A stretch of DNA of 64,000 nt from Kitagawia praeruptora (taxonomy: Eukaryota; Streptophyta; Magnoliopsida; Apiales; Apiaceae), in assembly GCA_037693485.1 (NCBI GenBank), contig CM075345.1, positions 93,764,001 to 93,828,000 of the forward strand, read 5' to 3'. Of this stretch, positions 1 through 12,314 are shown one piece after another. The first letter of the stretch is position 1, and each line of letters begins with the position of its first letter. A program made the position numbers and the translations under genes. Below the pieces are notes generated by a model. It ran no database searches, had not been told where the DNA came from, and saw nothing but the letters and a program-made list of their open reading frames with translations.

Positions 1-2200
1 AAATTTGAGCGATATATATATATACATCTATGCATCAACAATCAACAATCAACTACATATATGCATACCTTTATTGCTGATGATTTAGTTAGTTGAAGCA
101 TTGTATTCATTCGGGTAGTGTCGAGAGCTCCAATATTGATTCGAGTATCATCCAAGAGAAGATTGTAGTTTCAATACCTATAATGACTCCTATCAAATTG
201 GTTTACTATATTTACGTATGTATATATTGTCTGCTTTAGTACTATCCTAATTAATAGCTTTAAGTGTCGTAGTGTATAAAATAACTGTCATCCATTATCT
301 GTAAAAGTCAAAGTCTATTTTTATTATTTAAATAAAAAATAATTTTTTTATTAATTAATAATTTTTTTTTATTAATCCATTATCTGTCATCCTATTTACA
401 CTTCTTCTAAATAGTATTGACAAAAAGATAGTATGCTCATCACTATTCGGAAAATAATATAATCATAATAAATTGTTTACCTCAATTCCTAAAGATACTA
501 TCATATTTTTAAGATTACCACTACTTCTGTATTGCAACGGAGAACCCATCATGCAAAAAATTGATTTGGTCTTTTCTATTCACTTCTTAGTTGTGTATAG
601 CAATGAAATTACATAGTGGTTATGTTTTTTAAATCTATTTTTTATCGATATAATGTGTTTTTCCAATATGTAGTATTATAATTGTACATTTAATAATGTA
701 AAAATAAAAGTGTTAATGTACTAATGAAGACGAAAACATAAATTATTGTTCAATATGAAACTCCTCTTGGTTATTGCATTGAATTTGTGTACGGTGCTTC
801 TAATGGGAGATTATATTAGAATGATCTAAGACTTAGATTAGTTTACATTCTTCAGTTACAATTTTAATTTCTCATTTTAAAATTAAATTATTATGCTTTA
901 CTTTATTGTAAATCCAACAATTATACATAACAAAAATATTATTATTTTTTAAATTAAATATAGCAGGAAAAACATTAAATTGTTATGTTTTACTTTATTA
1001 AATTTTTTAAATCTTAATATTTCTTTACTCTCTCCGTCCTAAAATAAGTGTCGGTTTTACGTTATACAAATGTTTTAACATTTTAAAAGTAATTTTAAAA
1101 AAATTATACGTAGAAGTTACTTTTGATATATTGTCAAATACTTCCATAACGTGAAGGCTACATTTATTTCAGATGAAGGGAATATTAAACCTTTTGATGT
1201 TTCTCTAAAAAAAAATTCTATTAATTTTCTAATTAAATCTTTGTAATTTTTGGTCAATATTTTCATATTTTTTATAAATATAGAATTCATTAGCTCATTA
1301 TATACATGCAAGGTATCCATTTTTCTCATCACAAAGTAATATATATGTACACTATAAACAATTTAAATTACAATAATTTCCGTATATCTTTGGAGATTTG
1401 TTCCCTATGAGATATTTGTTACATAATGCTGACATCTCATGTAATCTTAGAAAAAAAAAAATATTTGCTTATTTAGTATTAAGGAGGTACAAAGATTTAC
1501 ATTTTTCATTCTTTCTTTGCTTACCAACTTTAATTGGTGTATTGACAATTATTTGCAAAAATACGTATGAGTATAGTATTCGTGACTTAGACTATATTAT
1601 TTATTAACATTTAAAATTTTATCATAACTTTTTTCATATTTTGTTTCATATATAAATCACTAGCTCATTATAAACTTGCAAGATATGCATTTTTGCCTAA
1701 TGCTGACTTCTAATGTAATTATTTTGTTTAAGTTTACAAGTTACGAGATATACACTATAGACTATAGACTATGTACACTATAACCAATTTAAATCACAAT
1801 GATTCCGGTGTATCTCTCGATATTTCTTACATAATGCTGACATCTCATGTAATGATTTTGTTCAATTTTAAAAGTTAAAAATATTTTCAGAATCTTTTAT
1901 TAGATTCACGTATCCAATTTTAATCTAGATTTAAAACAAAAAACTAATTAAAAACATAGTAGCTGAACAGTCGATTCATATATGCATGCACGCGACGAAC
2001 TGAGAACAAGATTGAATTAACTGCACCCTTTCCCATTCTCCAAAGCTCAGACATAAAGCTTCATCTAATTATTTTTATGCGCCTCTGCTTAACTTATCAA
2101 ATTTGTATTCAATCTTCATCATACCAAAAAATCAACAAACATACAAAAAATATCATGGATGCTAACAACTTTACTGAAATACATTTACCTTTTGCGAGAC
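1..2200. other. AT-rich stretch without a supported gene
   Basis: This stretch is strongly AT-rich and its open frames are short and of low complexity. I see no gene I can support. The segment at about 690-800 resembles one at about 2840-2950: both contain a run close to 'aatatgaa(a/g)ctcct' followed by 'gttattgcat'. This points to an old duplication or two copies of a repeat. If the Helitron whose 3' end lies at 12,347 is large, part of this stretch could belong to it, but I did not find a convincing 5' terminus. Confidence 0.5.
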
Positions 2201-2201
2201 T

Positions 2202-2501
2202 TCAATCAATAGCCCATATCCAATAACTACTTGCATTATTCGAAAACTGATAACGACGAACAGAGTAATCAATCTCTTTACCATCTTCTTGGTAAACACG
2301 TCCATACAAGCTATTATTGGACATTGTAAATATGATAGTTTCTCTTGATCTTATGTGAAATAGCTCAAAAATCTTCCCTACATTAGCCATATAACCTCCA
2401 ATAATACTGTAGAAGAAAAATATCTTCGAACCGCCAACTACGACTTGGGCTATACAACTCAATAACTTCCCGTAATTCCTTTTAACACATCTGGGAACAA
2501 C
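2202..2501 (-). pseudogene. B3-domain-like exon, probably a gene fragment
   Basis: A minus-strand open frame of about 100 codons starts right after a good splice acceptor (CAG at 2504-2502) and ends at a TGA at 2204-2202. It begins VVPRCVKRNYGKLL and ends with GRVYQEDGKEIDYSVRRY plus a short tail. This order (a basic KRNYGK start, a hydrophobic core, then a strand like 'F.M...LYGRVYQEDGKEIDY') resembles the plant B3 DNA-binding fold of REM-type factors. The match is to fold pattern only. I found no convincing first exon upstream (above 2510), and the protein would be very short for this family. It may be a fragment or the last exon of a decayed gene. Confidence 0.3.
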
Positions 2502-2509
2502 CTGAGGAA

Positions 2510-3468
2510 CACTTATAATTTTTAATTATTTATATTTTTTTTCATGTATATGTATTTTATATCACTTTACACTACATTTATGAAATTGTGAATATAGGAA
2601 GTTACAATGTTCCATACCAGCATTCCTTCTTGCAAGGAATATTGTTTAAATCATAATTTAAATCATATTGTTTAAATCATATTTTTTTTCATGTATACCA
2701 ACTAAGGAATATTGTTTAAATCATATTCTTTATAAAATTAATCATTATTTATGATCGCAACCTTAGAACCCGTGTGATGAGGATTTCGTTAATATGTGAA
2801 TTTGATTGCAATTTTTTTAAAAATTATTAAATTTAATTCTATAATAATATATGTTGTTTTGTCTTAATGGAGACGACAAAAAGTATTATTACCAAATATG
2901 AAGCTCCTTTTCGTTATTGCATCGAAGATATTTTTCTTACAGACGGAATTAAGAAAATCATATTTGCTGTTTACTTTCACAGAAAAAAAAATTACTTCTA
3001 ATGGTTTAGTTATTATAATATGCTTTTTTTATATCTATGCCTCTTTAAAATGTATAATCAAAATAGCAATTATTATTTATTTATTATTATTCATTTAAAT
3101 TTATTATAGTTTTAAGAATTTAAAAATTTTTATTGCACACCATTTACTAAATCTAATTTATTGTGCATGTTTTGGATTAACCAAGTCATGATTAAGTTTA
3201 GATTTGTAAGTTAAAGATCTACATACGTCATCTAAAAGTATAGACTACATTATTACATGAAATTGAAAGGATAGAAAAGGTGTAAGAATATCAACAGTCA
3301 CGCCTTAATCCTTACTCGGTTTGCATGCAAGAATAAATACAAGGAACACACACATTTACTCCATCTTCTCCCATTCTCCAATACAGAGTTTATCTTCCTT
3401 ATTGCTCTTTCAGTTTTCACTTTTTTATCAAAAAATTAGACGATCAATCTGAATCACCTGTAAAGAAA
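2510..3468. other. intergenic, upstream of the F-box-like gene
   Basis: This is AT-rich sequence with no supported gene. The last 150 bases are less AT-rich. They carry an 'aataaataca' string near 3330 that could act as a TATA-like element about 140 bases before the start codon at 3469. That is a weak inference from position alone. Confidence 0.35.
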
Positions 3469-4233
3469 ATGATGCAGAATCTTGATACAAATGTTGTTGC
3501 CTTGCTGTTTTCATTCATCGTAATAGATGTTGGAGACTTCAACATGTTTGTCATGTGTCTTATGGCATGGCTTATTAAGCAAAATACTCCAAAAATCAGA
3601 GATGTTCTTGAAAGACTGGACTGGGATTCTTTGTACCAGTTTCATAATCATCCTATGGAGGTTACACGGGACCAGTTCCATGGCTTTATCAGATTTGCTG
3701 TTAGGCATAATGTTGATCAGGCTAAGTACTACAATTCCATTCGGTGCTTATTCTTGAATCAGGATGTTCCATATCATCTTGATGTATTATCCTCTCTATC
3801 AGGTAATCATTTTCCTTCTTCTTTTTGCTTTATCTTTTTTAAAGCAATAAATAGAACTTTTCATAGAGATCAGAGTGTTCAAGAGATGTATGAAATGCTT
3901 AATCGGACACATTTGAGATCTAGGATAATAGAACTTATTAAGTTTCTTGAGGAAATGTACTGTTATCTGTTCGAGATTGATCATCTTCTACCCATTTACA
4001 AGTTTTGCCCAAATGCAAGAAATATAAAACCAATGTATCAACTCGAAGGTCATCCTCTTGAAGATGAATTGTGGAACGCACTCTGTGATAAAACGGTTGA
4101 AAGTAGCATTTGCCATAAGAGTCAAGTACATGGAAGATGCTTGACAATGGCACACATGTGGAATACTGATTGTGCTTATTGCAAAGTTCAGATCCTGTTG
4201 TTCAAAATTTTACTGTCATCTGTTAGTGATTAA
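3469..4233 (+). CDS. F-box-like protein, At2g35280-like family (putative)
   Basis: This is an uninterrupted 254-codon frame. Residues 1-40 (MMQNLDTNVVALLFSFI and on) sit where a degenerate F-box would be expected. Next come a stretch around WDSLYQ (residues 50-57) and an AKYYNSIRCLFLNQ segment (residues 85-100). These recall the 'NPEALY...AKYVYGVILLC' pattern of plant proteins annotated as F-box At2g35280/At1g67623-like. The C-terminal Cys/His cluster (CHKSQVHGRCL...CAYC) fits the same family. In such proteins the F-box would recruit an SCF ubiquitin ligase, but the F-box here is weak. A 42-nt GT...AG stretch at 3802-3843 is too short for a plant intron, so I keep the frame continuous. The codon pattern looks genuine, but expression is unknown. 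Confidence 0.45.
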   Translation: MMQNLDTNVVALLFSFIVIDVGDFNMFVMCLMAWLIKQNTPKIRDVLERLDWDSLYQFHNHPMEVTRDQFHGFIRFAVRHNVDQAKYYNSIRCLFLNQDVPYHLDVLSSLSGNHFPSSFCFIFFKAINRTFHRDQSVQEMYEMLNRTHLRSRIIELIKFLEEMYCYLFEIDHLLPIYKFCPNARNIKPMYQLEGHPLEDELWNALCDKTVESSICHKSQVHGRCLTMAHMWNTDCAYCKVQILLFKILLSSVSD

Positions 4234-4871
4234 GCAGTTTGATTCTATGTACGTTTAATATTTGTTGTTATGATGAATTTTTAAATTCCCTATTTTATGG
4301 ATGCATGATGCATTGACTATGTTTTTTGTAAACACTGATTAATGTTTGCTTTACATATGTACATAACAATAAAGAAGACATCCAATACGTTTTACACTAG
4401 GACAAAACAAGACACTGCATGACCTTACACAATCTGGTTTGCATCATATGAAGAACAACCATTATCTCTAACATTTGATCTCAAAAATAGTGATACAGTG
4501 CGATATAACTAACATGAAATAATAAGGAAATTCAAGAAATATTCGACAAAATGAAGTAAAAGATGGTCATCAAACTGACAAATTCAAAAAGTTCCCTAAT
4601 GAAAAATAAAACAGGAACCAAAGTACGTATTAAGCCAATTGGAATCAACAAAGTTCATTACCAGAAACAAATGGCAACAATAGTTCAAATGGTAACAATA
4701 CGCAAATGGTGAAATGAACAGTTGACGTGTGTCAAACATAGAACACAAATAAACAATATTACAGGAACATATTCCTGAGATTTAACTAAATAACTAAACA
4801 ATAAGGTTCAGACAATATATAAATCCTTATTAGTAGCAATGCAAAGTGATAGGTCAAGAAGCTTCAGATAA
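4234..4871. other. intergenic between convergent small genes
   Basis: No open frame or repeat stands out. The stretch lies between the 3' ends of the F-box-like gene (+) and the small two-exon gene (-), so it probably holds both 3' UTRs. 'aataaaga' at about 4368 could serve as a plus-strand polyadenylation signal. Confidence 0.35.
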
Positions 4872-5461
4872 CTATATATTACGTGAGAAATCCACAAGTC
4901 CAGCGCTCATTTTTGCCCTCTGTTCCTCCAATTCACCAGCTTTGGTTAACCAATCATTTAGTTTTTGTGTCCATTGTGCTTCAAATGTCTTGAATCCTCT
5001 TAACATCTCTTCCAAAAGCTCTCTAAAATGCTTCACATGCCCAACAAGAGATGTCTGAGTATCATCTACAAACCTGCGTTCTCTACCTATATAGGAACTG
5101 TGAACTTGAACATCTTGATTTGAAGATTGACCAGCGGATGCATGTTCGTTTCCTGTCACCACCTCTGTAATATTCCTACATTTTAAAATCATATGCACAG
5201 TGTTATAATTTATAAAACAAAAGCATCACAATAAAATTCACACATAGGTATTTACATGTATTTTTCTTCGATTCCAATGGTTCGAGCAAATAGTTCTGTC
5301 TGTCTATCCTCCATGCTCTTGAAAAATAGACCGAAATCTTCATTTGCTGAACGAATATCTTCGTTTAGATCTGCAGAAGTTAGGTTGATGTTATTCAAGT
5401 CATTTACCAGCAATGACTTGATATTTGTGCACCTTCTCCTCTTTACTGATCTTGAACTCAT
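4872..5461 (-). CDS. small two-exon protein of unknown function, helical
   Basis: Exon 1 is 5461-5256 and exon 2 is 5175-4872; the 80-bp intron runs GT (5255) to AG (5176). Splicing keeps the frame and gives 169 residues. The start (MSSRSVKRRR) is basic and could act as a nuclear-localisation patch. Residues 25-70 and 95-160 are rich in Leu, Glu, Lys and Gln with heptad-like spacing (for example FRELLEEMLRGFKTFEAQW), suggesting a helical, perhaps coiled-coil protein. The middle (about 75-95) is a Ser/Gln/Asn-rich linker. I do not recognise the family. It lies between an F-box-like gene and two RPA1-like genes in a region that ends in a Helitron terminus, so it may be captured cargo. The clean splice and unbroken frames argue that it is or was a real gene. 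Confidence 0.5.
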
Positions 5462-6445
5462 TTGTTTAGATAATAAGTATAGAGCAAATCATATGCAAGA
5501 ATGATGTGTATATCCATTTCAATTTATAGACATTTGATTAACTGGCAAAGTGATGTGTTGGTTTTTTAACTGCCACGTTCTATACCATGTTCTACACTAA
5601 ATAATTGTGAAATCCTTTGATCTTGGCATATACATGATTTATGGTCATCTTTTAAAATATAAACCAATAGAGGCTTTGGTTGGTTTTATAACTGCCACGT
5701 CTTTGATTTTATATTATTTTTCAAATTGTTACTTTTATGTTAAATTTTCCATTTTCACCTTTTATTCATTCTTTAGTAAGTGAATTGTAGAATAAATTAA
5801 ATATTTTTAATTTAGTTTCCCTGTCAAATGCCCTCATAAAAACAACAAGTTTGATACTGTTATGAGTTCAATATGTTGCAACAAAATAAATCTATTCTTA
5901 TTTTCCTGAAATTCAACCATTTCCAGGGTAAAGTTATACTAAATCTTTCTTTGTTCAAGCTGTTCAATGACATATGAATGTTTGGAATTGAAGAACAAAC
6001 TCCAATCCATCCACTATCTCAGTTATAGTCATAGTCATATATTGATAGTCATAATGCTGTCGTTTTATTTATTGCACGAAATAAAAAAAATGTTTAAAGG
6101 AAGATTTGGTTTTGATATTATACATAGATTTATAGGTACATTGCCAAAGATTCAAAATCCAATCAATCATTATCGTATTGTAACAGCATGTAACAACAAT
6201 AATATATCTGATTCCTTTTTTTCAGCAACAAATCTTCCTAGGTGATAAGTATTAATCTTTGTTTAAATATAAAGATCAGAACTAAAAAACTAATTGCGTG
6301 CTTCTTCCTTTGCATCTTGAAGTAGTTGTCCCATGGGTTAATTCTAAAACTTATTTCATCATGCTGCAACTCATATTCTAATCACTACTAATTATACTAT
6401 GCTTCCATCCTTATGTCCATCTTTCTTTCTTTTACAGATGGAGAC
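5462..6445. other. intergenic and probable 5' leader of the first RPA1-like gene
   Basis: No supported coding region is present; a 92-codon frame at 5967-6245 has no recognisable features. A strong pyrimidine tract and acceptor (tttcttttacag, ending at 6437) lies 8 bases before the ATG at 6446. This suggests an intron in the 5' leader, the same arrangement as in the downstream RPA1-like gene. Confidence 0.4.
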
Positions 6446-7663
6446 ATGTTTGATCATCTTGAATCGCTCAACATTTTCAACGACCATCAGAGGATTAAGG
6501 TCCGAGTAACACGAATATGGCCAACAAGGAATTTAGAGGGACAAGTACTTGGAATGAATCTTATTCTTCTCGATACCCAAGTAAGATTATGCAGATTTCA
6601 ATCTCTATAAATTATAAAGTAATATATATGCTTCTGACTTTATGAAATGATATTTACACATTACAGAAATACCATTTGCAAGCATTAGTGAGACTTGATA
6701 TTTGGAATGCTTTTGCCAATAATATCATGGTTGGAAATGTTTACGAAATATCCGAGTTTAGTGTTAGACATGCATTTGGCCAATACAGAGCAGTTCATTC
6801 ATCCATGTGTATCATTCTTACAAATAAAAGCAGAGTTCATATGGTTGTTCCTGAAGATCGTTCCATACCGGAAGAAAAATTTGAATTAATCCAAGTGAGC
6901 CAAATCATTGAGAATGCTGAAGACTACCATAAAGATCGTACCTATGCAATAGGTGATTTAGCTAACCTTATATGTTATATGTATTGTAACTTCAAGCAAT
7001 TGTAAGTTTTTAATCATATTTTTTGCATATGAACCAGATGCAATTGGAGTTGTTGAAAACATCCAACCTGTTCAGATGAAGTACACAACACGAGGACTAA
7101 GTCCATTGATTAGATTTAGGCTTGGTGATGGAAGGTATAAAAATCTAAGATTATTCTGTTTATATTGTTATGTGAATGTTCATTGTTATTAATAATCATG
7201 TGTCCTTATATGTCTTCGAAGCCAATCTTTACACGTTCACTTATGGGGAGAGATTACAGAGGAACTGAATCCAATTTTTGAAGAGGTTATTGAACGACCA
7301 GTAGTAGTAATTCTAGCGGCTGTCAAGGTCCAGATTTCCATGGGTTAGTTCTTTATGTGATTCATCGATGAGAAGTATAATCGTATTTTTAATACATATA
7401 TTTATTAGGTCTTTTTATAAATAGATTTTGCTTAACATTTACATTTGCAGGTAGAATCACTATTACTAATGTTGCACCATCAAAGGTTTATATTAACCCA
7501 AATGAACAAGCTGTTTTCAACTTGCGCCATAGGTATAATAATGTTTCCATTTAATTAGTTTTAAAATACAAGATACATATCATATCAATTCCAATATTGA
7601 TTCTTTCCTATATGTGACAGGCTTGATACAGATGGTTATGAGGAGCCACCAAATCATCAATGA
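6446..7663 (+). CDS. RPA1-like single-strand DNA-binding protein, short form
   Basis: There are six exons: 6446-6580, 6667-6952, 7038-7134, 7222-7343, 7451-7532 and 7621-7663. All introns are GT-AG and phases match throughout, giving 254 residues. The protein covers two OB folds like DNA-binding domains A and B of the RPA 70-kDa subunit. The first contains IKVRVTRIWPTRN, the LILLD strand, then VGNVYEISEFSV. The second contains YAI..DAIGVVENIQP, then IRFRLGDG and LHVHLWGE. RPA1 coats single-stranded DNA in replication and repair. This protein stops right after domain B, so it lacks the zinc-ribbon domain C that normally joins the RPA trimer. Its first five exon junctions match those of the gene at 9082, so the two are paralogues. 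I start at the ATG after the leader acceptor. Confidence 0.8.
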
Positions 7664-9081
7664 TGTGATTCTAGGAGTATATTGTTTAAGAAATAAAGTC
7701 AAGAGCATCTTGGAGAATAATATGTTTTTTTTTCAAATAAATTTATGTCTTAATTCATGTAATAAGACATGTAATTAAATCTTCAAAATTTCGACTTCTA
7801 TAAATATTGTTTTATGTTTATGCTTATTATTAATGCATTTCTCTTAAATTTAAAAATATTAATTTTAAGAACATTTGAACATATTTAACATTGCTTCACA
7901 TATTCTACAAATTTAATACGGAAAATATAAAACAGTATTTAAAAAAATTCATGACAGATTTTTTTAAAAAAATAATTATTTATTTAGAGTATAACTTTCG
8001 TTCACATAAATGAAATCACAAAATTCCCTGTAAAATAATTTACAGTTTAAGGAAACGTTGTGACAGTTTGATTTTTTATTTACAAAAATAATAATATTTT
8101 TCTTACAAATTTCTAGGTGTATACAAAATTATTGTAAACATGTTAAAATGATACATGTCTTGAGACATCGATATTTGGTTGAAGTAAAAAAAAAATATTT
8201 CCTAAATTAAATTTTTAATTTTATATAAGAATGTAAAATGTTAACGATATATAACACATTATACTAAATAATATGGATTTACATTAAATTATAGGTTGTT
8301 AAAAGATTGTTATAGATATGAATGAACATAATCTTTCTTAATCAAGTTTGTTAAAACTTTCCTTAAACATTGTTCAAAATTTTATTTATTTCAATTAAAT
8401 TAAATTCAATAGATTGATAATCCTATCCTTTATAATTTGTTTGTTAAGATCAACAAAACTTGCACAATCGTTGTTAGTCTGATTGAACAACTATAGCTCA
8501 TTTTCTAATTTTATGTAATATGAAAGATAATATAATTATATATTGGATATGCATAATAATGTAGAAAATTCATATTAATAACCATTCCACAAATATAGTC
8601 TTAATTTAAGAGATTGTTCAAAATTTTATTTATTTTAATTAAATTAAATTTAATAGATTGATAATCCTATCCTTTAAAATTTGTTTGTTAAAATCAACAA
8701 AATTTGCACGATCATCATTGTTAGACTGATTGAACAACTTTAGCTCATTATCTAATTTTATGTAATGTGAAAGATAATATAATTATATATTGGATATGCA
8801 TAATAATGTAGAAAATTCATATCAATAACCATTCCACAAATGTAGGCTTAATTTAAGAGATTTGTATTGATATGGAACGATTAACATTAGTGGCAAAACT
8901 TCCTGCGTATTTGCCTCACACTAAACATACCAAGATCGTATATAAATGCCTAATAAACCTAGACCTAATTACACACAAAGTTCGCTGCTTTACATCATCG
9001 TGAGTTATATCGAAAACTTATCAAGTTTTACTCTGTTTTATGTTTTTTTTATTGTACATCTTAATTTTGCAGTTAAGCATT
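7664..9081. other. intergenic, with a 5' leader intron of the next gene
   Basis: This is very AT-rich and has no supported gene apart from the tandem duplication listed separately. An acceptor (ttttgcag ending at 9072) precedes the next start codon by 9 bases, indicating a leader intron as in the first RPA1-like gene. Confidence 0.4.
8371..8862. repeat. tandem duplication, two units of about 244 bp
   Basis: The segment starting 'tgttcaaaattttattt' at 8371 begins again at 8615, and the two units stay closely alike over about 244 bp with scattered substitutions and small indels. Both are AT-rich and non-coding. The duplication lies 0.2-0.7 kb upstream of the longer RPA1-like gene. Confidence 0.85.
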
Positions 9082-11639
9082 ATGAGCAATGTCAAGTTTG
9101 ATAGCTTGGATTCACTAAACGACAGTAAGTATGACTGGACAATTAAGGTGAGGGTCATTCGTATTTGGGATAGCTATAGTTCAAAAGGAGATAAAGAGTT
9201 CAAAGGCCGTAACATGCTTTTGCTGGATGATAAGGTAATTATACAAAACCTTGAATTATTTGCATTTTTTATGCAAAATGTTTTTATATTCTCTGATGTT
9301 CCATTCGTTTATCTCTATAATAACAGCATGTCAGAATGCATGCTTTTATATGGCCAAGCTATATTGATACCTTTGAAAAAACGTTTGAAGAAGGCAAGAT
9401 ATATTCTATAAGGAACTTCTCAGTCAAAACCTATCGCAAAGAAACTCTTCGATGCACAAGATATGACAAACAAATTTGGCTATCCAATTATACCAAAGTT
9501 ATGGTATTTCAAGATTCCGAGAGGATGGACAGGTTGATACGTAACATGGAGTTTGATTTCTTTGACATTGGTGATATCCGCGATATGAGCAAGCAATCTG
9601 ACAATAACTATCTGATTGGTATGGTAGAATAAATATGGTTATAATTTTGTATTCTTCCTGTATCTTTTAAGCATATACCAACTTGGTAATTTTATTATTT
9701 TTCGTAGATATCATTGGTGTGCTAAAAGATCAGGATATTCTTAGAAACAGAATACATCAAAAGGAGGCGGACCAGCGTTGCATCAGGTTTACTCTTACTG
9801 ATGGAAGGTATTATCTATGACACATATTACTGTCAAGCTTTAAATTACAACTGAATTATTGTGCGAGTAATTACTTATTCGGTTGCCTTTACATTTTATT
9901 TTATAGTGCATCTATCAAAGCATGTTTCTGGGACAACTTGGGAGAATCCTTCTTATCAGAACTACTGAAAATTACTGATATCCCAATAGTTGTTATTGTG
10001 GCTAGCTGCAGAGTTAATGAGTTCAAGGGTATTTCAGTTTACTCTACTTTGTACTATGAATTGATGTTACAATTCTATCTTATTACCGTCTAATAATTCT
10101 GATAAAGTAGTATGCATTATTATTTGTGATTACAAAAATTAGACTCTAAGTTATTAGTGTTTATAGGAGAGCCATACGTGTCCAATGTTGGAGCTACAAG
10201 GTTCTTCATAAACTACAATCATCGTAGTGTAACAGAAATGAAAAGAAGGTATATTTATACGATTACAGACAATTCAACACAGTACATTTAAAATATATCA
10301 ACTTTTAATCATCAATTCATTCAACTCTTAGGTCCATTCTACCAGAATTCAACCTGGATCAACCAAATATTTTCGCAGAACCAGAAAAAGCAAGTATCTT
10401 CACCATTGCTCAACTGAGAGCACTTGATGAGTCTTACATTCAGGTATTGTTTGCGATCTCTTATGGCTGATTATGTTTGTCTCTTTTATGTGTATGCATT
10501 GGCTGAAATTTATTATTTTATAACTGAATGTAGAAATTAGTTATGTGCGAAGTGACGGTTAGCTCAGTGAAAGAAACGAAAGACTGGAACTATGATGCTT
10601 GCAGCAGTTGTCAAAAGGAAATTTATATGATTGAAGGAAAATTTAGATGTGAGGAATGTAAAAGAAATATTCCTTTCCCTGAAAAGAGGTAATCAAACAG
10701 CTCTCTGTTACACAAATGTATGAAAAAATGTGGAGTTTTATTATTAGTATGTTAGATTATTCATGTATATATATGCTTGGTTCTGTAAAAAAGGTTTAGG
10801 ATATGTTTGATTGCTGGAGATTCTACTGGTGTAGCTGCATTTATCTTATATGATCGCGAGGTTGAAAATATAATTGGTAAAACTGTGTTCGATGTTCTGG
10901 CAGAGCAAGATAGGGTATGATCACTGCAAACACATATTCATTTTACATTAAAATTTACGTACACATTTGTTACTGTTTCACAAATACTTCTATATATTTG
11001 AAATCCTGATTTGATTTGATGCACCAGGAAGGGAAAGATGTAGAGTTTCCAAGTAGCCTAAAGGCTTTTGTAGGCAATGAATATACGTTAACAATTCGTA
11101 TGAATGAGGAAAATGTCAAGAAGAATTCTTACACCTACACAGTTGTTGATATCTACAAGGGTTTTGAAATCGTTGAACACAATAAACAAGATGATAGTGA
11201 TTTCAGTCTTGGTTCTAAGATTTCCCAGGTATATGAAAAACAACCTACACATTCTTATCAGATCATACTTATTTGTCAATGCTGCAAGCATTTCATTTCA
11301 TTTTTTTACTCACAAACATTTTGAATCACTTTGTACACAGTACTCATCAACATATTCCGTTCAGAATTCTGAAACAAAGACTCCAGATACTGAGAAATCT
11401 ACATCAAATCGGCTGAAGAGATTGAATGACGAAACTGTCATTTCTATAACAGACCTGGATGCTGTTGATGACAATTCAGTTGAGAAAGAAAATAAACCAT
11501 TACCTATTCCACTCAAGCAAATTAAATTGGAAAAGGTAAATCATGTTGTTAAACAGTTTTTTAACGTTCTTAAACATAAACATGTTATACAGATACATGA
11601 CTTAAATCATACATGTTTAATGTAAATGTACAGGACTGA
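9082..11639 (+). CDS. RPA1-like single-strand DNA-binding protein with zinc ribbon
   Basis: There are eleven exons: 9082-9234, 9327-9618, 9708-9807, 9907-10028, 10167-10248, 10332-10443, 10534-10688, 10794-10914, 11028-11228, 11341-11535 and 11634-11639. All are GT-AG and phases agree; the product is 512 residues. OB fold A is about residues 1-150 (IKVRVIRIWD, IYSIRNFSVKTYR). OB fold B is about 150-255 (IIGVLKDQ, IRFTLTDGR, IKACFWDNLG). Domain C starts near 288 and holds a zinc ribbon with Cys310, Cys313, Cys326 and Cys329, followed by FRICLIAGDSTG. This matches the RPA 70-kDa subunit but lacks its N-terminal protein-binding domain. Plant Helitrons often carry such genes, and a Helitron 3' end lies 0.7 kb downstream. 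A role in transposition rather than host replication is therefore possible but unproven. The last exon adds only one codon and the stop. Confidence 0.85.
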
Positions 11640-12314
11640 AAAGGATTGCAGTTTCAAGAGATGATTTCTTCATGCAGCATAATTTTCAATTTCCACTTGC
11701 TTAATAAAATTGTTTGTTTCGAACTTTTGTTTATTTTGGGTGAAATGATGCCCTGCTTTGATTTTCAGCATGTTTTCAGAATTTTAAACTTTTTACTTTG
11801 GCGAAGTATTTGAATCAATCAATAAGAATGTTCTTGCTTTAGACATGATCATTATTAGTGCTGCAAATCATTATTAAATTAATTATGTTTTACAGTGATA
11901 CATGTGCTCAGTATGGAGAGTATATCATATCTTGCAATTGAAGATTTACGTTTTATAAATGTAATATTGTGTATCATAGAATAATTTATGAGGCAATATG
12001 TCTGCTTATGTTCTTTTTAAACCACATTTACGTTTATGTAATATAACATGGTCATGTTTACACTCATTGTTCCATCTGAAAACACATTCAATCATGATTA
12101 CAAAATAGATATTTTGTAATGAGATAGGAAGACAATGTTGGTTAATTTGTTGTCTGTCGTTTATGAATTGAGGTATGTTTTGGATTTTTAAACTAATTTT
12201 CCTTTAATTTTAAAAATACATGCGTTCGACCTGAATCATAGGTTTTGTTAATTACAAATAAAATATTTATATTATTCTATCATTCAAATTTTATTACAAA
12301 CCAGATGAATCGAC
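11640..12314. other. 3' flank of the RPA1-like gene, within the Helitron tail
   Basis: No open frame of note is present. The stretch separates the last coding exon from the Helitron 3' hairpin, so it is probably the 3' UTR plus element tail. An 'aataaaa' string at about 11,704 could be the polyadenylation signal. Confidence 0.4.

Noticed and set aside
3802..3843. Possible intron in the F-box-like gene
   Set aside because: Only 42 nt, below plant intron size, and the frame reads through it.
5967..6245. 92-codon plus frame upstream of the first RPA1-like gene
   Set aside because: AT-rich and without recognisable motifs or splice context.
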